Positions 1-5,770 of a stretch of 7,544 nt of DNA are shown here, piece after piece. The notes beneath the pieces are model-generated. The model was given only the letters and a program-made list of their open reading frames with translations, searched no databases and was not told the origin of the DNA. Source of the stretch: an uncultured Bacilli bacterium (GTDB lineage: Bacteria; Bacillota_I; Bacilli_A; RF39; UBA660); NCBI GenBank assembly GCA_947632625.1, contig CANRPZ010000056.1, positions 1-7,544 on the forward strand. The letters run 5' to 3'. Positions within the stretch are counted from its first letter, which is position 1, and the number at the start of each line of letters is the position of its first letter. Made by a program: the position numbers and the translations under genes.

Positions 1-9
1 TTGTTATTT

Positions 10-72
10 CTATTTAACAACCCCCCCCCCGAAGCTAGTTTCGGTTGGGAGGATTCTATTTCTTTTCTTCAT
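10..72 (-). CDS. Candidate 5' end of an unidentified gene, frame broken at a G10 tract
   Basis: I do not recognise the product. An ATG at 72-70 follows an AGGAGG Shine-Dalgarno sequence by about 10 nt and lies about 25-30 nt downstream of a near-consensus promoter. Read literally it encodes 20 residues, MKKRNRILPTETSFGGGVVK, then TAG. Codons 15 to 18 fall in an uninterrupted run of ten G (ten C at 21-30 on the plus strand). With nine G the frame stays open to the window edge; with eleven it stops at TAA within two codons. So this may be the start of a longer gene that is phase-variable, broken or mis-sequenced at the homopolymer, or a short leader peptide. The start of the peptide is basic, but no hydrophobic signal segment follows. 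The initiation signals are seen in the sequence; that a real gene follows is inference. Confidence 0.35.
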   Translation of the reverse strand: MKKRNRILPTETSFGGGVVK

Positions 73-99
73 AATTCCTTTCCCTCCTATGATAACTTA

Positions 100-128
100 A
101 TTGTATCAAAAAGGTATGTTCTTTTCAA
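100..128 (-). promoter_or_regulatory. Near-consensus housekeeping (sigma-A type) promoter
   Basis: On the minus strand a -35 box TTGAAA (128-123), a 17-bp spacer and a -10 box TACAAT (105-100) are seen, with a TG one base upstream of the -10 (extended -10). It starts right after the terminator of the ftsE operon, so it would open a new transcription unit reading leftwards into the 20-codon frame at 72 and off the window. Of the promoter candidates in the window, this is the only one with good -35, spacer and -10 together. Confidence 0.65.
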
Positions 129-130
129 TG

Positions 131-152
131 AAAAAAGAGCCCTACTGACTCT
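131..152 (-). terminator. Intrinsic terminator of the ftsE-ftsX-peptidase operon
   Basis: On the minus strand, directly after the peptidase stop codon, AGAGTC (152-147) pairs with GGCTCT (141-136) around a 5-nt loop, with one T-G pair. A run of T follows (136-131). A short stem plus U-tract two bases past the stop codon fits a Rho-independent terminator for the upstream operon. Confidence 0.6.
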
Positions 153-153
153 C

Positions 154-1392
154 TTATCCATAATAAGCTGTTCTTGTTGTCCAGCTATAACCTTTTTTAT
201 TGTTAAATCCAGGAGGCACTATTACTTTTGAGGTTGGAATACTACCAGAATAATGTCCTTTGGCAACTCCAAAATGCAAATGTGCTCCAGTAGAACATCC
301 ATCATAAGACCATGTAGATGGTCCACCTCCAACTGTACCAACTACTGTACTTTGGGTGACTACTTGTCCTACTTTAACTTTAATTTGTAATAAATGATAA
401 TAATAAGTTGTATACTTAACTCCTCCAACTGTTACGGTGATATAAACCATATTTCCACCACATTTGTAACGATTGACAATACCTGAAACAACTCCTGCTG
501 CTGCGGCATAGACACTAGTTCCCTCCGCATTCTTACCAATATCAATTCCGCTATGGAAGCTATATTTTCTTCCCGTAATTGGATCAACTCGGTATCCTTC
601 CAAGCTTGTAACCGTTCCTTTATTTAGTGGCTTTAACCAACCAGCATTATAAGGAACACTTGTACAATCTGATAATTTTTCTTTATCTCCTAAATAACTA
701 TTAGAACTTTCTTTACATAATTTTGTATAAGCATCTACTTGTTCTTGCATTGTTTTTACTTGCGTATCAATATCTAGTGCATATTTATCATACGTTTCTA
801 GATTACCATTTAATTTTGTAATGGCTTTTTGGTAGCTATCGATTTTAGAAGATAAAGTTTTTTGTTTTTCTTCTAAATCCTTTTGTAATTGTTCATTCTT
901 TTTAATTAATGCTTCTAATTCTTCTAAATTTTTTTGGTTCGAATCTGTAATTTGTTCAACTGCTGAAATACGCATGATAAGTTCCGTAATAGAAGAAGAA
1001 TCAGATAAATATTTTAAATAAACATTTTCACTTTGTAACTGTTGTAAAACTTTTAAAACATTTTCCGTTTGAACTTTTAAATCTGCTATTTTTTGGTTTG
1101 ACTCTTCAATTTCTTCCTCTGCTTGTTCAATATCGCTTTGGGCTTGTGAAATATCTCTTTCAGCTTGTTTTACAGCTTCCTCTTTTTTCTTAATTTCATC
1201 TTTAGTACTTTGTTTGGCTGCATCATTTTCGGCTTTTTGTTTTTTCAAGTCTGCAAGTTGTGCTTTTAAGTCTCCTAATGTTTCCGGTTCTTTATCTGCT
1301 GCTTGTACAGGAATAGGTGAAATAGTAGATACAAATAAAACAGCCATAATCATAAACAAAGGAAATATTTTTTTACCTAATTTCTTCATCAT
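154..1392 (-). CDS. Secreted coiled-coil M23 (LytM) family peptidoglycan endopeptidase, FtsEX-associated
   Basis: A 412-residue protein predicted to cut peptide crosslinks in the cell wall under FtsEX control, in the role played by CwlO or PcsB in Gram-positives and EnvC in E. coli. Residues 1-31 form a signal peptide (basic start, hydrophobic core, VQA before the likely cut). Residues about 37-225 are a charged heptad-rich coiled coil, the part that in this class contacts FtsX. The C-terminal M23 domain (about 265-385) carries the zinc ligands: H280 and D284 in HSGID, H333, and H371/H373 in HLHFG, so it looks catalytically intact, unlike EnvC. Its start overlaps the ftsX stop by 4 bp (ATGA), implying translational coupling; a second ATG follows at once. 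The mature protein has four cysteines (226, 243, 311, 366), which is unusual for a secreted Firmicutes enzyme. The family call is firm; the FtsX partnership is inferred from the operon. Confidence 0.93.
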   Translation of the reverse strand: MMKKLGKKIFPLFMIMAVLFVSTISPIPVQAADKEPETLGDLKAQLADLKKQKAENDAAKQSTKDEIKKKEEAVKQAERDISQAQSDIEQAEEEIEESNQKIADLKVQTENVLKVLQQLQSENVYLKYLSDSSSITELIMRISAVEQITDSNQKNLEELEALIKKNEQLQKDLEEKQKTLSSKIDSYQKAITKLNGNLETYDKYALDIDTQVKTMQEQVDAYTKLCKESSNSYLGDKEKLSDCTSVPYNAGWLKPLNKGTVTSLEGYRVDPITGRKYSFHSGIDIGKNAEGTSVYAAAAGVVSGIVNRYKCGGNMVYITVTVGGVKYTTYYYHLLQIKVKVGQVVTQSTVVGTVGGGPSTWSYDGCSTGAHLHFGVAKGHYSGSIPTSKVIVPPGFNNKKGYSWTTRTAYYG

Positions 1393-2288
1393 ATCTTCAA
1401 ATACTTTCTTACAGCACGATAACTACCAATCATACCAATTATGGCACCTATTAAAAGTAGTAACAAAGCTACATACAAGATAAAATTAAATGGTTCTGTT
1501 AAACGAATAATATGAGTAAATAAATAACCATTAAAGTGGTCATATAAAAGTACATAACCATAAATAGTAACAAGAATTGGAATAATGCTTCCTAAAATTC
1601 CTAAAAAGAAACCCTCAAATAAGAATGGCAAACGTATAGAGATATTACTTGCTCCAACTAAACGCATAATTTCAATTTCATTTCTTCGTGAAAAGATAGT
1701 AAGACGAATTGTATTCCCAATTAAGAAAGCGGTTACTAATATTAAAGCAAGAACTATAACAAGAGTTACTTTCTCAATTACATCAAAGGCTTTCACAAGA
1801 TTTTCCGCCATACCTTCGCCATAATCAGCACTTTCAATATAGTCTAATTTCTTTATTTCATCGGTTGTCTCTTTTAAATGATTTACATCTTTTACAATAA
1901 TCGTAAAAGAATTTAACAAAGGATTGGTATCTAAATAATCTAAAGCTGTGCTAAAAGTATCAGAATAATTTTTCATTTCTAATTTCCATTCCTCTTTGCT
2001 TTTAAAGGTATACGCTTCTACATTTTCATTTTTCATTGCTTCTAGTTTACTTTTAAATTCGTTAATTTGGTCTTCTGTTACCGTTTCTTTCATGTAAACT
2101 ACGATTGATAATTCCTTTTCTAAATCTTTGGTAATATTTTTGACATTGTAAGAAATAATCATTGCTACCGCAACTAATATAAGTGTAATACTACTACATG
2201 TAATCGCCGCCGTTGATAAGCTAAAGTTACGAATTACACTTTTAAAAGCATCTCGAATACCACGAGCTAAAATTCTAATTGCTTTCAT
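1389..2288 (-). CDS. ftsX: Cell division / hydrolase-activating ABC transporter permease FtsX
   Basis: A 299-residue integral membrane partner of FtsE that passes the ATPase cycle across the membrane to a cell-wall hydrolase. Four membrane segments are visible at about 24-47, 173-195, 222-248 and 268-290. A roughly 125-residue extracellular loop lies between the first two, the usual FtsX topology. The motif RRNEIEIMRLVGAS after the second segment and the N-terminal IRDAFKSVIRNFSLS are typical of the family, and the length is normal. I chose the ATG at 2288 because MKAIRILARG is the usual FtsX start and AAAGGAA lies about 12 nt upstream. An in-frame ATG at 2315 would add nine residues but has no ribosome binding site. 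It overlaps the end of ftsE by 14 bp and the peptidase gene by 4 bp, so all three are likely co-translated. Confidence 0.93.
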   Translation of the reverse strand: MKAIRILARGIRDAFKSVIRNFSLSTAAITCSSITLILVAVAMIISYNVKNITKDLEKELSIVVYMKETVTEDQINEFKSKLEAMKNENVEAYTFKSKEEWKLEMKNYSDTFSTALDYLDTNPLLNSFTIIVKDVNHLKETTDEIKKLDYIESADYGEGMAENLVKAFDVIEKVTLVIVLALILVTAFLIGNTIRLTIFSRRNEIEIMRLVGASNISIRLPFLFEGFFLGILGSIIPILVTIYGYVLLYDHFNGYLFTHIIRLTEPFNFILYVALLLLLIGAIIGMIGSYRAVRKYLKI

Positions 2289-2976
2289 GAACTTTATAAC
2301 TTCCTTTCTTATCATCGCTTACGACGACCCCATTTTCTAGATGAATAACTCTCTTTTTCATGCGATTTACGATTTCCTTATCGTGGGTTGCCATAACAAT
2401 TGTAGTGCCAGACTCTTTATTAATTTTATCAAGAATTAAAACAATTTCTTTTGATATATCAGGGTCTAAATTTCCTGTTGGTTCATCACAAATTAATATT
2501 TTTGGATCATTTACGATAGCTCTTGCAATACATACCCTTTGTTGTTCCCCTCCAGATAGTTGATTAGGAAAGCTTCGCATTTTTTCTTTTAAACCAACAC
2601 TTTCCAATGCTTTAATAACTTTTGGTCTGATTTCTTTACTATGAAGACCTATACTTTCTAAAGCAAAAGCCACATTTTCATATACAGTTAATTTAGGCAA
2701 CAATTTAAAATCTTGAAAAACATTACCAATCTTTCTTCTTAATTTATAAACTTTTGAATTTCTTAATTTTGCTACATTAATTCCACCAACATAAACATTT
2801 CCATTGGTTGGTTTTTCTTCACGATAAAGCATCTTTATAAGGGTAGATTTTCCACTACCACTTGCACCTATTACAAAAACAAATTCTCCTTTTTCAATAG
2901 ATAAATTTAAATCTGCAATAGCTGTAACGCCATTATTATATACTTTATAACAATTTTTAATTTCTATTAATTTCAC
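2275..2976 (-). CDS. ftsE: Cell division ATP-binding protein FtsE
   Basis: A 233-residue cytoplasmic ABC ATPase that pairs with FtsX to control a peptidoglycan hydrolase at the septum or side wall. All ABC motifs are intact: Walker A GASGSGKST (37-45), Q-loop Q88, signature LSGGEQQ (140-146), Walker B ILICDEP (160-166) followed by the D-loop region TGNLD, and the switch histidine H198 in MATHD. The DEPTGNLD form is common in the FtsE/LolD/MacB group; adjacency to ftsX settles the assignment. It starts with GTG, preceded at 7 nt by GAGGTGG, a strong ribosome binding site with no better ATG nearby. It is the first gene of the operon, and an extended -10 promoter lies about 25 bp upstream. The C-terminal tail after about residue 220 is short and polar. 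Confidence 0.95.
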   Translation of the reverse strand: MKLIEIKNCYKVYNNGVTAIADLNLSIEKGEFVFVIGASGSGKSTLIKMLYREEKPTNGNVYVGGINVAKLRNSKVYKLRRKIGNVFQDFKLLPKLTVYENVAFALESIGLHSKEIRPKVIKALESVGLKEKMRSFPNQLSGGEQQRVCIARAIVNDPKILICDEPTGNLDPDISKEIVLILDKINKESGTTIVMATHDKEIVNRMKKRVIHLENGVVVSDDKKGSYKVHESN

Positions 2977-2992
2977 TTACAGCCCACCTCAT

Positions 2993-3010
2993 ATTATAGT
3001 CATTATACCA
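2993..3010 (-). promoter_or_regulatory. Extended -10 promoter of the ftsE operon
   Basis: On the minus strand TGGTATAAT (3010-3002) is a perfect extended -10 element. No good -35 box sits at 16-18 bp; a TTGAGA overlapping the YitT-family stop codon is too close (12 bp). A second TATAAT follows at 2998-2993 but lacks TGn. The leader to the ftsE ribosome binding site would be only a few bases long. No terminator hairpin separates it from the upstream YitT-family gene, so read-through from that gene is possible. Confidence 0.5.
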
Positions 3011-3021
3011 CTATTTATCTC

Positions 3022-3927
3022 TCAATTAAATGGTAAATTTCTCCTTAATTTTCCGCCACTTACCTCGTAGCAATCATTAATAACAAAGAAAGCGTTTTTA
3101 TCTATTTCTAATACTGTTTCTTTAAATAAAAAATAATCTTTATTAGGAACTACACACATAAGAACATGATTTTTTGCTCCACTATATCCTCCTTTAGCAT
3201 CAAAAATAGTAACACCACTTTTTAATTCCTCCATAATAAATGTTTTTACTTTTTCTTCTTCTTTCGTATAGATTAAGAATAATTTACTATTTGAAATTCC
3301 AATTAATATATGGTCAATTAAAACTGTACTTATATATAATATAATTAGAGAGTACACAAATTTATTAACACCGAAGAAAACAAGGCCTAGAAGCATAATA
3401 AATACATTTAGAGCAAAAACAGCTTTTCCTTCAGGAAGCTTTTTATATTTACTAATTATTTTCATTAAAACATCAGACCCACCAGTATTAAATCCAGTTT
3501 TATAAATTATTCCATTTGATACTCCATATAATATTCCAGAGATTAAAACAATGATGAGTGTGCTATCAAAAGTTAAATGAGGAAGAAATATTGTAGCTAG
3601 TGGTTTTGTTATACTAATGAATAACGGATACATGATAGAGCCAACTATACAACGACTTGTTTCTTGCCATCCTAAAAATAGAAAAGCCAAAAGAACTAAT
3701 AGAACACTTGATATAGCAATAAATATAGCTGGTTCTAAAGAGAATAATCTTTCAAAGATTAGAGCAAGTCCACTAGTCCCACCAATAACATAATTATTTG
3801 GTGCTAAAAATAAATTATAATTGAGGGCTAGTAAACATACCCCAAATATAAAACTTAAACTACGTATATAAAAATTTTTTTTGGTTACTGCTTCTTTAAT
3901 GTTTTTTAAATCAAAATTGATATCCAT
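3022..3927 (-). CDS. YitT-family membrane protein (YitT_membrane/DUF161 plus DUF2179)
   Basis: A 301-residue protein of the YitT family, common and usually multi-copy in Firmicutes; the biochemical role is not established. The N-terminal two thirds (about 20-215) are hydrophobic with five or six membrane segments and carry family signatures: NYNLFLAPNNYVIGGTSGLA (36-55), GILYGVSNGIIYKTGFNTGGSD (131-152) and the Gly-Gly-Ser-Asp turn after it. Residues about 226-285 form the cytoplasmic DUF2179 domain, with GVTIFDAKGGYSG and a C-terminal FFVINDCYEVSGG. The ATG start has only a weak GGTG upstream, but family homology begins shortly after it. It is divergent from the coat gene gerQ across an 84-bp spacer and has its own extended -10 element. 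It ends 45 bp before ftsE on the same strand with no terminator between. A link to the FtsEX system is not implied. Confidence 0.9.
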   Translation of the reverse strand: MDINFDLKNIKEAVTKKNFYIRSLSFIFGVCLLALNYNLFLAPNNYVIGGTSGLALIFERLFSLEPAIFIAISSVLLVLLAFLFLGWQETSRCIVGSIMYPLFISITKPLATIFLPHLTFDSTLIIVLISGILYGVSNGIIYKTGFNTGGSDVLMKIISKYKKLPEGKAVFALNVFIMLLGLVFFGVNKFVYSLIILYISTVLIDHILIGISNSKLFLIYTKEEEKVKTFIMEELKSGVTIFDAKGGYSGAKNHVLMCVVPNKDYFLFKETVLEIDKNAFFVINDCYEVSGGKLRRNLPFN

Positions 3928-3944
3928 ATATTTTCACCATACTT

Positions 3945-3953
3945 ATTGTATCA
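3945..3953 (-). promoter_or_regulatory. Extended -10 promoter of the YitT-family gene
   Basis: On the minus strand TGATACAAT (3953-3945) matches an extended -10 element and equals, base for base, the -10 region of the left-edge promoter. The -35 position (TTTTAA at 17 bp) is poor. The transcript would start about 10 bp before the coding region. Confidence 0.45.
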
Positions 3954-3960
3954 AAATTTT

Positions 3961-3988
3961 TCATAATTTAAAACTAATAACATAAAAA
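3961..3988 (+). promoter_or_regulatory. Possible sporulation (mother-cell sigma E/K-like) promoter of gerQ
   Basis: Upstream of the coat gene, TCATAAT (3961-3967) fits 6 of 7 positions of the sigma-E -35 consensus KMATATT, and CATAAAAA (3981-3988) is close to the -10 consensus CATACAnT at a 13-bp spacing. CATAATTTA (3962-3970) also fits the sigma-K -10 form CATAnnnTA. In B. subtilis gerQ belongs to the mother-cell programme. In a sequence this rich in A/T such matches arise easily, so this is weak support. Confidence 0.3.
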
Positions 3989-4011
3989 TTAGATAGAGGT
4001 GAAATTTGTTT

Positions 4012-4386
4012 ATGAATGGTAGCTACTACCAAAACCCAACATTCCCAGGAGCTATGGATAACAACAATTATAAAACCTATCCAGAAATGACTCCTCCAGG
4101 AAATTTAAGTTATGACCAAGATTTAGATATGGAACAAAGTTTTATTGAAAACATTTTACGTTTAAATAAGGGAAAACGAGTTAATGCTTATGTTTCTTAT
4201 CCAGATTCAGTCGATTGGCGAGACAAAGTCTATAATGGTTTAATTGAAGAAGCTGGGAAAGACCATTTAATACTTAGTGATCCAGCAACAGGGAAATGGT
4301 ATTTAATTCGTATTATTTATTTAAACTATGTCGAATTTGATGAACGTATTAACTATAGTCATTCTTATTCTGAAAAAACATTTTAA
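4012..4386 (+). CDS. gerQ: GerQ-type spore coat protein
   Basis: A 124-residue protein of the GerQ (YwdL) family. In B. subtilis it is a spore coat protein made in the mother cell, cross-linked by the transglutaminase Tgl and needed for the cortex lytic enzyme CwlJ. The conserved C-terminal domain is clear: SFIENILRLNKGK (about 43-55), then a segment like VYNGLIEEAGKDHLILSDPATGKWYLI and YLNYVEFDERINY (about 102-114). The N-terminal part is a short Tyr/Asn/Pro-rich stretch of about 40 residues, so the protein is shorter than the 181-residue B. subtilis form. The first lysine is residue 21, whereas B. subtilis GerQ is cross-linked through N-terminal lysines. The ATG at 4012 lies 10 nt after GAGGTG; a TTG at 4006 would sit only 4 nt from it. 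A strong terminator follows the stop codon directly, so the gene is monocistronic. Confidence 0.92.
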   Translation: MNGSYYQNPTFPGAMDNNNYKTYPEMTPPGNLSYDQDLDMEQSFIENILRLNKGKRVNAYVSYPDSVDWRDKVYNGLIEEAGKDHLILSDPATGKWYLIRIIYLNYVEFDERINYSHSYSEKTF

Positions 4387-4408
4387 AAGTGAGAAAATCT
4401 CACTTTTT
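4385..4408 (+). terminator. Intrinsic terminator of gerQ, probably serving both strands
   Basis: AAAAGTGAG (4385-4393) pairs perfectly with CTCACTTTT (4399-4407) around a 5-nt loop, with T continuing to 4408. It overlaps the last base or two of the gerQ stop codon. On the opposite strand it follows the convergent hydrolase gene by about 25 bp and would also be followed by T residues, though fewer, so it probably insulates both genes. Confidence 0.8.
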
Positions 4409-4432
4409 CTAATTTTTTATAGTATTTAAAGT

Positions 4433-4939
4433 TTATATTTCTTTTAAATAATAGGAAAATCTTGATTTTTCATGTCCTAAATCCGTAGGTTCACCATGTC
4501 CTGGATAAAGGAGTATAGCATCATCATATTCGGCTATTTTTTCTAAACTTTTTTTCATATCCATTACACTACCACCTTCTAGATCCATACGCCCTATTGT
4601 TTCTTTAAATAGAAAATCTCCTGTAAACATAATCTTCTCTTCAGGAAAGTAGAATGTTTTAGAATCTTTGGTATGTCCAGGCGTTTTTATAACCTCATAA
4701 GAAAAATCTTCTATCTTCTGATTAGCTTTTAAATGATATTTTTCTTCAAAATAAGCTAAAGATCCTGTGTGATCAAAATGATTGTGTGTGACTAAAATTC
4801 CAACAATTTCAAGATTTTTTAAATATTGTTCTATTTTATCGGGTTCATCTCCCGGATCAATAAGTATGGCTTTATTATTTTTTATTACAATGTAGCAATT
4901 TGCTTGTAAATATCCCACTGGAATACATTTAATTTGCAT
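4433..4939 (-). CDS. Compact metallo-beta-lactamase-fold hydrolase (glyoxalase II / YqgX-like)
   Basis: A 168-residue cytoplasmic zinc hydrolase of the metallo-beta-lactamase superfamily, closest in style to the glyoxalase II-like YqgX/YcbL proteins that cleave thioesters such as S-lactoyl-thiols. The substrate cannot be read from the sequence. The metal ligands are complete: H52, H54, D56 and H57 in THNHFDHTG, H89 in TPGHT, D108 in FTGDFLF and H148 in YPGHGEP. The opening CIPVGYLQANCYIV and ILIDPGDEP are also typical. It is shorter than the usual ~210 residues, mainly because the region between the HxHxDH motif and H89 is reduced. I chose the ATG at 4939 because AGAGGA lies 6 nt upstream; the in-frame ATG at 4957 would add MKRGKN and has no ribosome binding site. 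It is divergent from the LemA-family gene and convergent with gerQ. Confidence 0.88.
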   Translation of the reverse strand: MQIKCIPVGYLQANCYIVIKNNKAILIDPGDEPDKIEQYLKNLEIVGILVTHNHFDHTGSLAYFEEKYHLKANQKIEDFSYEVIKTPGHTKDSKTFYFPEEKIMFTGDFLFKETIGRMDLEGGSVMDMKKSLEKIAEYDDAILLYPGHGEPTDLGHEKSRFSYYLKEI

Positions 4940-4986
4940 ATTTTTTCCTCTTTTCATTTAATAATATAACATTATTTAATTTTTAA

Positions 4987-4995
4987 TGGTATACT
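4987..4995 (+). promoter_or_regulatory. Extended -10 promoter of the LemA-family gene
   Basis: TGGTATACT (4987-4995) is an extended -10 element ten bases upstream of the AGGTGG ribosome binding site (5005-5010). No convincing -35 box is present at 16-18 bp. The transcript leader would be very short. Confidence 0.45.
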
Positions 4996-5014
4996 ATTTA
5001 TAGTAGGTGGTATG

Positions 5015-5560
5015 ATGGAATTTTTAAATATTTTTTTAATTTGTCTTATTTTATTTTGTATTTTAGCTTTTGTTTATATTTCTTATTTTAACAAAATGCA
5101 ATATTTAAAAACAAAAATTGAAAAAGCAGAAGGAATAATTGATGAAATTTTAAGACAAAGATATGATTTATTAGTAAGAGCAGATAATATTGTTAAAAGT
5201 ACTTTAAAAGATAATAAAGAATATTTTAAAGATTATTTAGAATTAAAAAATCAAAATATAACAAATTTTGATTTAGACCGAAAATTAAAAGAGGCTTTTA
5301 ATACTTTACAAAAATTTAAAGATGATTATCCTAACCTTGGCAAAAATAAAGAACTAAAAGATATTTTAACTCTTATAAAGGATACAGATGAAAAAATTGC
5401 TGCTATTACTAATTATTACAATATTAACACAAATGAATTAAATGGTTTTGTTCGTAAATTTCCATCTAATATTATTTCAAAATTTCATCATTTTGAAATA
5501 AAAGCATTCTTTGATGGAAAAAATATGAACGATGATATTTATGATGATTTCAAATTATAA
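5015..5560 (+). CDS. LemA-family membrane-anchored protein
   Basis: A 181-residue protein of the LemA family, whose members have one N-terminal membrane anchor and a helical domain; their function is not settled. Residues 2-24 form the single membrane segment. The helical domain shows family features in order: a helix with ILRQRYDLLVRADNIVKS (45-62, compare the LemA QLKRRYDLIPNLVETVKG), a middle YPNLGKNKELKDI (105-117, compare YPDLKAN), and a C-terminal helix with ITNYYN and FPSNIISKF (149-157), then a phenylalanine-rich end. It is slightly shorter in the middle than typical LemA and has a polar tail after FFDGKN. Tandem ATG codons lie at 5012 and 5015; the second is 4 nt from AGGTGG (5005-5010), the first only 1 nt, so I prefer 5015. 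It is monocistronic between an extended -10 element and a bidirectional terminator. It is highly A/T-rich, like its surroundings. Confidence 0.85.
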   Translation: MEFLNIFLICLILFCILAFVYISYFNKMQYLKTKIEKAEGIIDEILRQRYDLLVRADNIVKSTLKDNKEYFKDYLELKNQNITNFDLDRKLKEAFNTLQKFKDDYPNLGKNKELKDILTLIKDTDEKIAAITNYYNINTNELNGFVRKFPSNIISKFHHFEIKAFFDGKNMNDDIYDDFKL

Positions 5561-5565
5561 TTGTT

Positions 5566-5602
5566 AAAAAAAGAAAACTAAATCTAAAAGTTTTCTTTTT
5601 TT
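5566..5602. terminator. Bidirectional terminator between convergent genes
   Basis: A perfect 14-bp inverted repeat (5566-5579 with 5589-5602) surrounds a 9-nt loop. Each arm contains a run of seven A or T, so both strands yield a stem followed by a T-run. It lies 5 bp after the LemA-family stop and 10 bp after the stop of the minus-strand surface protein gene, so it can end both transcripts. Its place just downstream of the proposed variable region also resembles the inverted repeats found after target genes in retroelement-diversified systems, but the simple terminator reading is enough. Confidence 0.85.
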
Positions 5603-5612
5603 ATTAGATAAT

Positions 5613-5770
5613 TTAGAAAGCAAGAACAATACGGAAAGCACGGCCAACGTTTGCCTCACCTGCGAAGCTAGCAAAATTGAAAACACCACTCCCAAGACCA
5701 CTATAATAACCGCCGCCACGTACAAACCAAGAACGGTCAGTCACGATAAACCAAGCTTCATCATGATACC
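5613..5770 (-). other. Candidate variable region (VR) at the 3' end of the lectin-like gene
   Basis: The last ~50 codons differ from the rest of the gene. GC is about 49% over 5631-5760, against 22-35% in two sampled 60-bp stretches upstream in the gene. Adenine on the coding strand is only 15 of 108 bases over the last 36 codons, against about half in one sampled stretch of the LamG part. From G554 to R580 of the frame counted from GTG 7370, 23 of 27 codons end in T or C. The protein position, between RGG and the terminal AFR strand of a C-type-lectin-like fold, is where diversity-generating retroelements vary their targets. Adenine loss and NNY codons are the expected result of rewriting AAY codons. 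No template repeat or reverse transcriptase is in the window, so this is inference. Confidence 0.4.

Noticed and set aside
1..20. Short palindrome TTGTTA/TAACAA with an 8-nt loop at the window edge
   Set aside because: A 6-bp A/T-rich stem at the very edge, with no T-run or known site, is not distinguishable from chance.
1..231. Plus-strand frame of 76 codons starting at TTG
   Set aside because: It overlaps the 3' end of the M23 gene and runs through the opposite strand of a terminator and a good minus-strand promoter; no ribosome binding site is visible and its start is at the window edge.
1214..1483. Plus-strand 89-codon frame
   Set aside because: It is the antisense of the signal peptide and coiled coil of the peptidase and of the end of ftsX; no initiation signals and composition of a mirrored coding region.
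5561..5612. Template repeat, accessory gene or reverse transcriptase next to the candidate variable region
   Set aside because: Only the bidirectional terminator lies between the two convergent genes, and the neighbouring gene is LemA-family; any retroelement core must be elsewhere or absent.
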